From a virus, in IMG/VR virus record IMGVR_UViG_3300017605_000108, positions 1 to 48,906 of that record: 48,906 nt of DNA; one strand, written 5' to 3'. Positions within the stretch are counted from its first letter, which is position 1; the number at the start of each line of letters is the position of its first letter. Positions 17,075 to 24,810 of the stretch are shown here, in pieces. The position numbers were made by a program, and so were the translations under genes. The notes beneath the pieces are model-generated. The model saw only the letters and a list, made by a program, of their open reading frames with translations. It had not been told where the DNA came from and did no database searches.

Positions 17075-17974
17075 CTAGGTTCTCCAAGAGTTTGTTGGTT
17101 TGTCTGTTGATGGATTGTTGTTGGTTTGATTAGTAGCAAACGGATTGATAGGTTTGGCGTTGTGAATTGCTACGTCATGTGTCAGCTCCTCTCTTAGTTG
17201 TTGAACTCTATTCTTCCAGATTTCATAGAAGAGTTGATTAGTAATATCAAACTCTCCTGTGAGACCAAGATTAGACTTTGCAAAGTCATCACCAATGGCT
17301 TCTGTAGTGACTTTATATTTAATCAAACTTTTACCAGAAACACTATCCCACGTAGATTCTTTGGAGAAATGATAGATTTCAGAAAAGTTACCAGGGACAA
17401 TTCCAGCTACCTTGCTTCCGTATGTAACAATTGGATTTGTTTTAGTAACTTTGATTGAAGACCCAGAGCCTTCAACTTTGATGGAGGGAACAGGGTGACA
17501 GGTCCAAATGACGTGGCAGGGGAGTGCTTTGCAGATATCTAAGGCTTGAGTAACTAACGATGTTTCAATCTTATACTCATCAAACTCTGGCATTATCTTA
17601 TCTTTATCTTTGAGCTTCTTTGTATTTCTAAATCCAAGTGACCAGTTAACAGCGGCACTGGTCATATTGGTGACTGAATCAGTAATGACTGCAAAGTAAC
17701 GGCAGTCTCTTGATAGCTCAAACATCTTATTCAAATACTCATTAGCATTATGTGAATTATATACGTCGTATTCTATATTAGCTAGTAGGTCTGGTCTCTT
17801 GATTATCTTATGGAAGAAATGAAATAGCTCTACTGGTTTCTTCTTGTCAAAATAGGCTATCCATATTGGTCCATCTAATGCAAATGTAGCGGCTGCTAAA
17901 GTTTTACCATGACCGAATGGTCCCTTTAGCAATATGGATGACTGACTCTCTAGAATCAAATCACTTGCTTTCAA
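17075..17974 (-). CDS. RecA-like P-loop ATPase, Sak4-type recombinase
   Basis: The 299-residue protein has Walker A GPFGHGKT at 18-25, a Walker B-like VITDS ending at D99 and a sensor-like VIWTCHP near 155-161. The N-terminal pattern (short strand, P-loop, then IAYFD) is that of AAA_24/Sak4 phage ATPases, single-strand-annealing or RecA-like proteins used for recombination-dependent replication. The start codon is TTG at 17974, inside a TTGA overlap with the previous gene and nine bases after GGAG. The C-terminal ~35 residues are Asn/Pro/Thr-rich and probably disordered. It is followed by an ssDNA-binding-like gene. Confidence 0.75.
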   Translation of the reverse strand: MKASDLILESQSSILLKGPFGHGKTLAAATFALDGPIWIAYFDKKKPVELFHFFHKIIKRPDLLANIEYDVYNSHNANEYLNKMFELSRDCRYFAVITDSVTNMTSAAVNWSLGFRNTKKLKDKDKIMPEFDEYKIETSLVTQALDICKALPCHVIWTCHPVPSIKVEGSGSSIKVTKTNPIVTYGSKVAGIVPGNFSEIYHFSKESTWDSVSGKSLIKYKVTTEAIGDDFAKSNLGLTGEFDITNQLFYEIWKNRVQQLREELTHDVAIHNAKPINPFATNQTNNNPSTDKPTNSWRT

Positions 17975-18135
17975 TTCTTTACTCCATGACTACGCCAACT
18001 ACATTTCTGACATTGTAGATGCCATTCATTCTTATCTCTAACTATCAAAGTTTCCTCGTGCTTGCACCTAAATATCTTCTTCCATATCCAACCTAGTGGC
18101 ACTATCAAGACGAGAGCGCAAATCCTTATTAACAT
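17971..18135 (-). CDS. Small membrane-anchored Cys-containing protein (start uncertain)
   Basis: From ATG 18135 the product starts MLIRICALVLIVPLGWIWKK, a single transmembrane segment. It continues to RCKHEETL...HLQCQKC, which could hold a metal (C, H, C-x-x-C). An earlier ATG at 18201 would overlap the zinc-finger gene by 134 bases. Neither start has a clear ribosome site. The stop overlaps the TTG start of the ATPase. Confidence 0.45.
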   Translation of the reverse strand: MLIRICALVLIVPLGWIWKKIFRCKHEETLIVRDKNEWHLQCQKCSWRSHGVKN

Positions 18136-18427
18136 CAACCGCAACATTAGCAAGGACTCGATTGGTGACTTTCTTGACATAGCGATTGTTCCCATCTTCA
18201 TCCTTTATCTTAACCTTGCCACAGTTAGAACAGTGAGGCTTGGCTAGTTTAACTGTATATTCATTCATGATGAACTCATCGCCACAAATGTTACACAATG
18301 CTCTCTTACCAAGAGCTAGTGGCGCATCAATCTTGAAGTGGCAATCAGGTAGTGTGCAGAAAAAGACTGCATTGCCTGTTGAGTATTTATGTTTCCTCAG
18401 TTTGTGAATGTGACTCTGCTTCTTCAT
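18068..18427 (-). CDS. Zinc-ribbon protein (119 aa)
   Basis: Three cysteine pairs are visible: FFCTLPDCHF (C-x4-C), LCNICG (C-x2-C) and HCSNCG (C-x2-C). The first two could form one ribbon and the third is free or dimerising. The basic N-terminus MKKQSHIHKLRKHKY suggests nucleic-acid binding. GAGG lies upstream of the start, which sits inside the last 41 bases of the nuclease gene. Similar zinc ribbons are common in early phage operons; the role is unknown. Confidence 0.65.
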   Translation of the reverse strand: MKKQSHIHKLRKHKYSTGNAVFFCTLPDCHFKIDAPLALGKRALCNICGDEFIMNEYTVKLAKPHCSNCGKVKIKDEDGNNRYVKKVTNRVLANVAVDVNKDLRSRLDSATRLDMEEDI

Positions 18428-19322
18428 TTTGCTGCCTCTTTAATTTCTCCTCCTCGATGATTTGAGACGATTTCTTCATAACTCTAGTCACATCCCAAGG
18501 TTCCAGCTTAATGTAGTTGCTATTAATTTTATAGTTCTTTGCTGGCAATCCAGAGCTGTCACAAATATCGTAGAATTCACATCGTCTGTTATATTTCTCA
18601 CAGGATGTTTCATTCATCGGCCACTTCTGCTCGCCGACACAAGCTAAATAATTGTTCATCAATACTGAAATGACATTCTGTTTCCACTCTTCAAGGATGA
18701 GTGGGTCAAAAGTTAGTTTTGTTCTTATAAACTTTTCGTGTGGTTTGAGTGTTTTTTGAAAGCCTACCTTATTGACCGTCATATAATTACTCTTGAGAGC
18801 TGTTACATAACACTTGAATTGATTGTTCATTCTCCCTACTTCGTATGTTCTGTCGTAGGTTTTATGGTCATAAGGTTCGTGCTCATATCGGTTATCACTG
18901 ACAACCAAATCTATCTTACCAGCAAGAAACAAACGAACATCATCTGTTGAATACAGCTCAAACATGAATGGCTGCTCAACCTCATTGATAACAAAGCCTT
19001 GGTCAATTATTCTCCAGTAGTCGAAGTATTCCTCAGTTACATCGACTACTCTGTTAATGTCATCATTATCTAAGTCAGTTGCGATGACACCAGCTTCTCG
19101 TATCTTTGACAATGCCATGTTAGCGGCTTCGTCATAGTGCTTTTTGTCTTTCAGAGCCTGATAGTAGGTTTCAAATCCAACATGAGTAAGTGAGCCTCTA
19201 TCTAACTGACGTGACTTGCCAGGCAAACCAATGTTTAGGTTATGTCTGTAGTTATAACGTGCTTCACATAACCTGAACAAGTCATACTTGCTCATGTCAA
19301 AGACGATGTTTACCTTACTCAT
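18387..19322 (-). CDS. Cas4/RecB-like PD-(D/E)XK nuclease with Fe-S cluster
   Basis: The 311-residue protein shows the RecB-family pattern: H47, D138 in AGKIDLVV, D152-H-K154 and the downstream Q168-x-x-x-Y172 motif. Four cysteines (C19 and C241, C248, C254) match the split 4Fe-4S ligand set of Cas4 and AddB nucleases. Such enzymes resect DNA ends. Together with the Sak4-type ATPase and ssDNA-binding-like protein it forms a recombination module. It has a charged C-terminal tail. The start is at 19322, and the gene's ATGA overlaps the stop of the preceding gene. Confidence 0.8.
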   Translation of the reverse strand: MSKVNIVFDMSKYDLFRLCEARYNYRHNLNIGLPGKSRQLDRGSLTHVGFETYYQALKDKKHYDEAANMALSKIREAGVIATDLDNDDINRVVDVTEEYFDYWRIIDQGFVINEVEQPFMFELYSTDDVRLFLAGKIDLVVSDNRYEHEPYDHKTYDRTYEVGRMNNQFKCYVTALKSNYMTVNKVGFQKTLKPHEKFIRTKLTFDPLILEEWKQNVISVLMNNYLACVGEQKWPMNETSCEKYNRRCEFYDICDSSGLPAKNYKINSNYIKLEPWDVTRVMKKSSQIIEEEKLKRQQNEEAESHSQTEET

Positions 19323-19519
19323 TGGTTTTCTTTCATGTATTGACGCAGCATCATCTGTATCTCAGTTACTAATTTTATATGGCGTGGCCTGACAATTGCA
19401 TTATCTTTAATCTTATTGAATTCTACAGACTCACCTGTGAATTCTATAACTACACCTTCTTCCTTGAAGGCAATTATCATTTTATAATTAATCTTAAAGT
19501 TGTCATTTATTGGTAACAT
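19319..19519 (-). CDS. Small hypothetical protein (66 aa)
   Basis: MLPINDNFKINYKMIIAFKE... is a beta-rich first half followed by a helix ending in ...EIQMMLRQYMKENQ. It ends in an ATGA overlap with the nuclease gene. GAGAGGA lies 4 bases before the start. The function is unknown. Confidence 0.65.
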   Translation of the reverse strand: MLPINDNFKINYKMIIAFKEEGVVIEFTGESVEFNKIKDNAIVRPRHIKLVTEIQMMLRQYMKENQ

Positions 19520-19696
19520 TTAATCCTCTCTCAAATTAATATGGCAACGAATAGTTGCACGTTCATTGATAGTACGCTCAGCTTCCCAAAGCAATTTAAT
19601 ATCAGTTAAATTTGCAATGGCTACTGTTCCATCAATGGTAATCTTATGTTCATGACCCTGAAGGTCACGACTCATTAACTCGATTAGGACTTTCAT
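19520..19696 (-). CDS. Small hypothetical protein (58 aa)
   Basis: ATG 19696 to TAA 19520 encodes MKVLIELMSRDLQGHEHKIT... , with CAGGAGG five bases upstream. The start overlaps the previous stop (ATGA) and the next gene begins immediately after its TAA. It is mixed alpha/beta with no recognised family. Confidence 0.7.
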   Translation of the reverse strand: MKVLIELMSRDLQGHEHKITIDGTVAIANLTDIKLLWEAERTINERATIRCHINLRED

Positions 19697-20094
19697 GCTA
19701 CCTCCTGCTTATGCTTATGAGAGCGACTCATTGCATGATGCTTATAAGTGGAGAACTTAACATCATTAGTATCTTTCCAGCTCCACCACTTAATCACATC
19801 ATACTCATTGGCATCAAGAATACACATAGCTACGAAGATAGCAGCTTCACCAATTCCTTTTGCTCTAGCTAGTGAGAATGGGTCTGTCTTGTATAGCTGT
19901 GCCGGTGTATGAACCTGCAATCTACGTAATACCTTTGCTAATCTGGCAGCGGCAATGAAGTTTGCACAGCCTAGTTCTTCTACCATCTCACGTCTAGTGT
20001 AGAACCAATTAAGTCCTACTTTGAATATCTCTGAATCTAACTTGTCAGCAAAGCCTTTACCGATGACTTGGGATACCGTATTTCTCTCTATCAT
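19693..20094 (-). CDS. Helix-hairpin-helix protein (133 aa)
   Basis: Residues 71-92 (DPFSLARAKGIGEAAIFVA) hold a helix-hairpin-helix motif with the G-x-G hairpin, similar to RNA polymerase alpha C-terminal-domain-like or ligase HhH units that contact DNA backbone. The C-terminus is histidine- and lysine-rich. AAGAGA precedes the start. Non-specific DNA binding is inferred. Confidence 0.6.
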   Translation of the reverse strand: MIERNTVSQVIGKGFADKLDSEIFKVGLNWFYTRREMVEELGCANFIAAARLAKVLRRLQVHTPAQLYKTDPFSLARAKGIGEAAIFVAMCILDANEYDVIKWWSWKDTNDVKFSTYKHHAMSRSHKHKQEVA

Positions 20095-20218
20095 TCTCTT
20101 TGTCCTTTAACACGACGAGATAGATGATTCTATATTCGTTATACAACGTATCACCATACTTAAAGTAATAACTCTCAAACTTATGGGTGAGTGTGTCTTC
20201 CAACTGATACACTCCCAT
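20057..20218 (-). CDS. Possible overlapping small ORF (53 aa)
   Basis: ATG 20218 to TAA 20057 encodes MGVYQLEDTLTHKFESYYFK... with balanced, protein-like composition. It overlaps the upstream gene by 38 bases and the downstream gene by 38. It bridges the one 86-base gap in this stretch. The ribosome site is weak (GAAAG). Confidence 0.45.
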   Translation of the reverse strand: MGVYQLEDTLTHKFESYYFKYGDTLYNEYRIIYLVVLKDKENDREKYGIPSHR

Positions 20219-20447
20219 CTTTCAAGAGAGTAAATGTGATTGTCTGTATCGTAGCTTCCTTAGACCTATCTGAAAGAATCACTCCCCAATTAACCTGAAC
20301 AAGACGTGTGTGTTCAAATTGAGTGGCTTCGAAATAAGCCCACTTATGTGGGTTTTTGTTAATCTCTCGCCATGTATTCAATGCTTCTTGAATGTCAGGT
20401 GGCATCTCTTTCTGTTCTGGCTTAGATTCTTCAAGATGTAATCTCAT
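20181..20447 (-). CDS. Small hypothetical protein (88 aa)
   Basis: The start at 20447 is preferred because GGGGA lies 6 bases upstream; an ATG four codons earlier (20459) is the alternative. The first half is helical and acidic and the second half beta-rich (HTRLVQVNWGVIL...IQTITFTLLKDGSVSVG). It ends in basic HTHP. No family was recognised. Confidence 0.6.
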   Translation of the reverse strand: MRLHLEESKPEQKEMPPDIQEALNTWREINKNPHKWAYFEATQFEHTRLVQVNWGVILSDRSKEATIQTITFTLLKDGSVSVGRHTHP

Positions 20448-20465
20448 TTTGTTCCCCATACGACG

Positions 20466-21056
20466 TTAGTCATCACTATCCCTTTCGATTTTTAATCCAG
20501 TAATGAACTTCTCTAGCTCTTCTCGATTTGTAAACTCCTTTGAATGAGTTAACTTCTGGCTATTGAATTCAGGGTCATCATATATTACATTAGCAAATAC
20601 CCTAACCTGAATGATTGTCTCAGCTTTGATTACTTTAGGCTCAGGCTTCTTGAATACCTTGTTAACTGCAAGACACCGCTGCATCATTCTAGCTGAACTA
20701 GCCGCTGGCATTGGTTCTTTTGTGTGGTTGTCACAGAAGTAAATCTTTTTGTCACTTACTTCAATGGCAATGAAATGACCAATGACTGTGACGATATACA
20801 TACCGTCGTCATTCACTAGTCTCGTCAATGTCATGTATAGACTGCCACCAGCAGAATCACATGCCTTGTTAGTGAATCCCAGCTTATCAGCGGCACGAAG
20901 TAAATCGGTTAACTGAACTCCTTCTATTCTATACTGTCCATTGATACGACTAATTACATTAGCACATTCATCTGTAGACTTACCAGTCAAGATTGACAGG
21001 ACAGCAGGTCCGCAGAACTTGTTCATTCCAATGTTAACTGCATTTAGTCTAGTCAT
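20466..21056 (-). CDS. Papain-like (C39-type fold) cysteine protease-like protein
   Basis: The 196-residue protein opens with MNKFCGPAVLSILTGKSTDE (11-30), the CGP-A nucleophile pattern of papain-like peptidases such as C39. A GHF with H94 (VIGHFIAI) follows, then D109/N110 (YFCDNHTKEP), giving a plausible C15-H94-D/N triad. The last ~70 residues are an extra basic/acidic domain. In an early phage operon it might process a host or phage protein. A transferase or inactive version is equally possible. The start overlaps the previous gene by 8 bases. Confidence 0.6.
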   Translation of the reverse strand: MTRLNAVNIGMNKFCGPAVLSILTGKSTDECANVISRINGQYRIEGVQLTDLLRAADKLGFTNKACDSAGGSLYMTLTRLVNDDGMYIVTVIGHFIAIEVSDKKIYFCDNHTKEPMPAASSARMMQRCLAVNKVFKKPEPKVIKAETIIQVRVFANVIYDDPEFNSQKLTHSKEFTNREELEKFITGLKIERDSDD

Positions 21057-21291
21057 TGAATATCGTCCCCATGTATTTATCTGTTATTTCATCATTCGCT
21101 TCAATGATGTGAGCGGCAGCTTTCAGCACTTTAGTCATCATGCTAGATGGCACACCTAACTGAGTGCAATCCATGACTAACCAAGTGAGAAGTGTCATCT
21201 CTTTGTCAGAGAGTTCGTATAGTATCTTTACCTCAGTAATTGTAGTGCTCAGCTCCTCAAATAATTCTAGGAACTTTTGTTGATTTATCAT
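21049..21291 (-). CDS. Small helical hypothetical protein (80 aa)
   Basis: MINQQKFLELFEELSTTITEV... is an all-helical protein with several hydrophobic faces, and could be a dimerising adaptor. It starts one base after the stop of the preceding gene and ends overlapping the protease-like gene. The ribosome site is weak. Confidence 0.6.
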   Translation of the reverse strand: MINQQKFLELFEELSTTITEVKILYELSDKEMTLLTWLVMDCTQLGVPSSMMTKVLKAAAHIIEANDEITDKYMGTIFND

Positions 21292-21585
21292 TTATTCACT
21301 CAAGCACTTTGTTTTAGTGAACGTCGTCTTGACAGGTGGCCCAACTACCTCTCTACCAATCATTCTTCTTTCCCATTCTTTTCTAAGAACCATAAGCCAT
21401 GCAACTCTTGCTACATCGCTTGCGGCACATCTTGTATATCCCATTCCCATTAGGAATAATGCTGCATTTCTTAGATGTGAATCTCTCATGTCACGAATGG
21501 GAATTAGCTCTCCTTCCTTTGTTCTCCAGCAGAGTCCCTTGAACTTATCTTCCACGAGGTATTCATCGACTATTTGAGACTCCAT
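21292..21585 (-). CDS. Hypothetical early protein (97 aa)
   Basis: The segment IRDMRDSHLRNAALFLMGMG resembles a short pattern I recall from small early phage proteins of unknown role (MxTxHLxNAxxFL). A W-rich helical stretch and a basic end follow. AAGG precedes the ATG, which lies inside the end of the helicase gene. Confidence 0.6.
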   Translation of the reverse strand: MESQIVDEYLVEDKFKGLCWRTKEGELIPIRDMRDSHLRNAALFLMGMGYTRCAASDVARVAWLMVLRKEWERRMIGREVVGPPVKTTFTKTKCLSE

Positions 21586-23135
21586 GCTTTTTTACCTTTC
21601 GTTACCAAAATACTTGCTAGTTCACTCATCAGAGATTGCTGGTCCCACTGTATTTCTTTATTATCCATCGTGCTTGCAATGATTGCTCTTTTGGACTCAA
21701 CCAGCTCAGTGAAGTATTCATCTATAGTCTCTGTTGCTATCATATAGGTGATACTTACCTTGTTAGTCTGTCCAAACCTATGGAACCTATCCTCTGCCTG
21801 AACTTCATTTGGTGGATTCCATTGTCTTTCTAGCATCACAGCATCAGAACAGAATTGAAGGTTCAATCCTTCTCCTGCTGCCTGTGTTGATGCCAGCATT
21901 ACTCTGTAATCACCATCTCTAAACTGTTCGACTATTCTTTGCTTTTCATCACCAGAGCCAGCCTTTAGATTCAAGCATCTAGGCTGCCTATTCTGTGCTG
22001 CCCATTGATTGTATTTCTCTTCTAGCATATTAACTGCTAAATGGTGATGAGCAAATACTACAATCTTTCTCTCATTACTTTCGATGAACTCTGTCAAGAA
22101 ATCTAAACAATTCTGAACCTTGCCAATGCCTGTGACTTGGCGCATTTTAGTCATGATTGCTATCATACATGACTGTTTAGCAAATCCGCTTTCGTCATCA
22201 TTGTAGTAAACATCTTCTAATTCTTGTAATGCTTCTGCATAGGCTCTGTTCAGTCTCTTGTCTAGCTCACAGTGAAAGAACTTACGTGTCTTAGCTGGTA
22301 AGTCTTTCAGAACTTCATCCTTTGTTCTCCTAAGAATGAAGTCCTTTGTCTTCTGATGGAACAACTCAGGATGCCTTAATCCACCTACCTTGTAACCATA
22401 ACCATTATGGTAGCTATCACATTCTCTTTCAATGAATGTCTGATAGTGTGGAAAGACACGAGGAGCAATCAAATTCAATACTGTGAAGTATTCACCAGCA
22501 TGATTCTTGATTGGAGTTCCAGACATTGGGATGATATGCTCTATGTTCTTGCATACCTTCTGGATTGCTTTTGCTCTGTCTGACAGGTGGTTCTTAATGC
22601 GCTGACATTCGTCAATGACAACTAACTTAATTTTGTCTCTGACCAAATCAAAGCACTTCTCATTCTTAAGCAAGTCATATGTAGTGACATAGATGTCAAA
22701 ACCCGGAGCGGCTAATTCTTTTCCAGAATTAATGACTTGTGTTAAGAAACCATGAATGCCACACTTCTCTCTAATTTCAGCGTGCCATTGGTTTGTTACT
22801 GACGACGGTGAAACAACTATAGCTGGCAATAATTCATCTTGGTGAAGTTTCATTAATGCCAATAATTGAATTGTCTTACCTAATCCCTGCTCGTCAGCTA
22901 GAAGTGCTCTGCCGTTAGCGCGTTCAAAGAACTCAACACCTTTGACTTGATAATCCCAAAGCGTAGTGCCGTTGAGAATATGTGCAATGTTATCTGAAGT
23001 CATTACAGCTTCAGTGATAATATGTCCACATTCGAGTGTGATTAACTTTGACTTTCCAAAGCTAATCCTACTCTTCTCAACGGCAATCTTACCACATTGG
23101 TCGCAAGTCAATTTGATAATTGAGCTTAACGCCAT
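21570..23135 (-). CDS. SNF2-family DNA helicase/translocase
   Basis: The 521-residue protein has an N-terminal zinc-binding set (C11, C14, C36, H38). It then shows SNF2 motifs: I DEQGLGKT (81-88), Ia IVVSPSSVTNQW (106-117), II DECQ (175-178), III SGTPIKN, and C-terminal V/VI ASTQAAGEGLNLQFC and EVQAEDRFHRFGQTNKV. The DECQ box is a variant of the usual DEAH or DEAQ. Related phage proteins remodel protein-DNA complexes or forks. AAGGAG lies 4-5 bases before the start. Confidence 0.9.
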   Translation of the reverse strand: MALSSIIKLTCDQCGKIAVEKSRISFGKSKLITLECGHIITEAVMTSDNIAHILNGTTLWDYQVKGVEFFERANGRALLADEQGLGKTIQLLALMKLHQDELLPAIVVSPSSVTNQWHAEIREKCGIHGFLTQVINSGKELAAPGFDIYVTTYDLLKNEKCFDLVRDKIKLVVIDECQRIKNHLSDRAKAIQKVCKNIEHIIPMSGTPIKNHAGEYFTVLNLIAPRVFPHYQTFIERECDSYHNGYGYKVGGLRHPELFHQKTKDFILRRTKDEVLKDLPAKTRKFFHCELDKRLNRAYAEALQELEDVYYNDDESGFAKQSCMIAIMTKMRQVTGIGKVQNCLDFLTEFIESNERKIVVFAHHHLAVNMLEEKYNQWAAQNRQPRCLNLKAGSGDEKQRIVEQFRDGDYRVMLASTQAAGEGLNLQFCSDAVMLERQWNPPNEVQAEDRFHRFGQTNKVSITYMIATETIDEYFTELVESKRAIIASTMDNKEIQWDQQSLMSELASILVTKGKKAWSLK

Positions 23136-23137
23136 TG

Positions 23138-23338
23138 CTACTCCTTGTTACTACTTACTCCGAATATCCACTTGATGAGTAGGATTTCAGCTTTTATCCA
23201 AATCATCTTAGTTCGTGTGGAAGTTTGTCTAAGGATATATACGATATCATAGAGAAACATCCACTCTCTAAGAGCCTGGATTTTAAGTCTAGTTCGGAGT
23301 ATCTCTGTCTTAATACGAAGTATCTTAAATACTTTCAT
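23138..23338 (-). CDS. Small basic, hydrophobic hypothetical protein (66 aa)
   Basis: MKVFKILRIKTEILRTRLKIQ... alternates basic and aliphatic residues, giving an amphipathic helix with two longer hydrophobic stretches (WMFLYDIVYIL; MIWIKAEILLIKWIF). It may be membrane-associated. GGAG lies upstream. It fills exactly the gap between its neighbours, and the function is unknown. Confidence 0.55.
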   Translation of the reverse strand: MKVFKILRIKTEILRTRLKIQALREWMFLYDIVYILRQTSTRTKMIWIKAEILLIKWIFGVSSNKE

Positions 23339-23341
23339 TCT

Positions 23342-23653
23342 CTACTCCGTTGCTAACTTAGGTGTATTGAACTTGCCAGTCATACTAATGTAAATGTCTA
23401 AGATTGCCTCCTCCAACTTTGACAAGTCTTCATCGTTACCCGGACGTAGGAAAAAGAATGGTTTGGTTGCTCCATTCTCATCCTTCTTTACGATGCTGGC
23501 AGGAAAGAGAACAAACAATCCCTTTTCCTTATCATCGCAAATTGTGAATCCTACCATATGAAAGCCGCTGAGAACACCGTCTTCAAACTCAATAGCTGCT
23601 TTCGCTACGCGGTTGCCTTTCTTCATCAAGTAAGGCTCAACCTTAATCCGCAT
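23342..23653 (-). CDS. SpoVG-like small protein
   Basis: 103 residues from ATG 23653 (GGAGG eight bases upstream; a GTG directly before is less well placed). The pattern RVAKAAIEFEDG...GFTICDDKEKGLFVLFPAS resembles the SpoVG fold, in which a central IxVxxGxxGLFVxMPS precedes a helix. SpoVG-like proteins bind nucleic acid. Assignment is by pattern only. Confidence 0.5.
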   Translation of the reverse strand: MRIKVEPYLMKKGNRVAKAAIEFEDGVLSGFHMVGFTICDDKEKGLFVLFPASIVKKDENGATKPFFFLRPGNDEDLSKLEEAILDIYISMTGKFNTPKLATE

Positions 23654-23656
23654 CAC

Positions 23657-24295
23657 TTAACCTCCGAATTTGAGACTAGCAGGATTGAATGGCTTCTTAT
23701 CATCTCCGTTTGGTTCTGCTTTCACCTGAACGGCGCTTACTTCATCAGCAGGTTTCTTGTAGAAAGTAACAGTCTTAAGGTTCTTGTCTGTTGCTTTCTT
23801 CTCAAGATTACCAACCATGTCCTTGATAGTAGCCTCATCAATTCCCGCTTTGACTAGCTGTTCACGTATCTTATCCATCTTGGACATACGTTCTTTTCTA
23901 GTCTTGACAACATTGATAGCACTAGATACATCATACGGTGTTTGTGTATCAGTGACTAGCCATTCCTTATTGCTAGTCTTAGCCTTCCTTTCTCGAATTT
24001 CATCGTCTGTAGCAACGAGCCTAGCTTTAGCTTCGAGTGCTATAAGCGACAGCTCATCACGATGCTCTCGTAATTGAATATGGTCCATATCCTTTACAAG
24101 AGGCTTCTGATGATTGTAGAACTTTTTGAAAAGTTCTTCCTGTGGAGTCATCCCCAATTCCTTTGCTGTTAAATAACTCATTACCCAATCAGGACTATTC
24201 TCCGATACTTGCTTGTGCTCTCCGGTAGTCTTAAAAGCGGCACAGTGTTTGTTTGTGCCGCTGTTAAGAATACCACAGTTACAAAGCCAACTCAT
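23657..24295 (-). CDS. Zinc-finger plus coiled-coil early protein
   Basis: The product from ATG 24295 starts MSWLCNCGILNSGTNKHC, a RanBP2-like W-x-C-x-C...C zinc motif. A long charged helical region follows (residues ~60-180), then a disordered tail ending FNPASLKFGG. An ATG 7 codons earlier is an alternative start. The ribosome site is weak. It is the first gene after the structured element 24327-24475, so its expression may be controlled there. The role is unknown; it is followed by a SpoVG-like gene and the SNF2 helicase. Confidence 0.6.
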   Translation of the reverse strand: MSWLCNCGILNSGTNKHCAAFKTTGEHKQVSENSPDWVMSYLTAKELGMTPQEELFKKFYNHQKPLVKDMDHIQLREHRDELSLIALEAKARLVATDDEIRERKAKTSNKEWLVTDTQTPYDVSSAINVVKTRKERMSKMDKIREQLVKAGIDEATIKDMVGNLEKKATDKNLKTVTFYKKPADEVSAVQVKAEPNGDDKKPFNPASLKFGG

Positions 24296-24326
24296 TATAC
24301 TCAATCCACTGCTCATATGTCATATT

Positions 24327-24433
24327 GCATCTCATTGAGTGGCTCATTAGCTGGTTCCAGTCCAAGGCAATTAACCTTTCTTTTCTTATTTTCTGGACCA
24401 GACTTCACTATCCTGAGCCACTCAATCAAATGC
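24327..24433 (-). ncRNA. Long structured RNA element (tall hairpin) in early-operon leader
   Basis: ATTGAGTGGCTCA (24334-24346) and its perfect reverse complement (24414-24426) form a 13-bp stem. An outer GCAT/ATGC pair extends it across a 3x3 internal loop. Inside, CTGGTTCCAG (24351-24360) pairs with CTGGACCAG (24393-24401) with one bulge. The whole ~107-nt element is gene-free and lies 30 bases upstream of the 24295 start on the leftward transcript. It may be a leader regulator, RNase III site or stable small RNA. The strand is assumed from the operon. Confidence 0.55.
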
Positions 24434-24434
24434 A

Positions 24435-24475
24435 GGCCGTTCAACTATTAGTCGCCGGTGAGGAACTGAACGGCC
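24435..24475. repeat. Perfect 9-bp inverted repeat (hairpin)
   Basis: GGCCGTTCA at 24435-24443 and TGAACGGCC at 24467-24475 give a G+C-rich stem with a 23-nt loop, immediately next to the taller hairpin at 24327-24433. There is no T-run on either side, so a classical intrinsic terminator is unlikely. Confidence 0.7.
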
Positions 24476-24517
24476 AAGAAACTCTCATTAGCCAAGTCTA
24501 GGTTTTATTATCTCCCA

Positions 24518-24537
24518 TCACTAGCCTAGCCTAGTGA
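24518..24537. repeat. 7-bp inverted repeat, hairpin after gene 24563-24754
   Basis: TCACTAG (24518-24524) pairs with CTAGTGA (24531-24537) around a 6-base loop. It lies just past the stop of the first leftward gene and could cap or process that transcript. A poly-T tail is absent. Confidence 0.55.
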
Positions 24538-24562
24538 AGCTGGAGTAACTTTAGCGCATGGC

Positions 24563-24754
24563 TTATTCTCCCTTCTTAATCACAAGCTGTGCTAAAGAAT
24601 CTGCTAACTTACTGATTGCCGCTCTCTCTTTTGCAAGTGGCAGTAATTTCTTCTCTAGTTCTTTTCTAGCTTTGCGTCGATTGCGGTGATTACGAGTAGC
24701 ATTCTTCTTCTTTTGAATTTCGTATTGCTCTTTTGATTTGAAGAACTTACTCAT
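24563..24754 (-). CDS. Small highly basic protein (63 aa), first gene of early operon
   Basis: MSKFFKSKEQYEIQKKKNAT... has a central R/K/N-rich stretch (HRNRRKARKELEKK) followed by a helix, typical of small nucleic-acid- or host-binding early proteins. It is the first frame downstream of the promoter at 24905-24933, after a ~145-base leader that contains the iterons. The ribosome site is weak (AAGAG). Confidence 0.55.
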   Translation of the reverse strand: MSKFFKSKEQYEIQKKKNATRNHRNRRKARKELEKKLLPLAKERAAISKLADSLAQLVIKKGE

Positions 24755-24810
24755 ATCTAGCTCTTGAAATTGTGTCCTCTGAAGTAGACACTACAGCTCG
24801 GATGCGGTCG

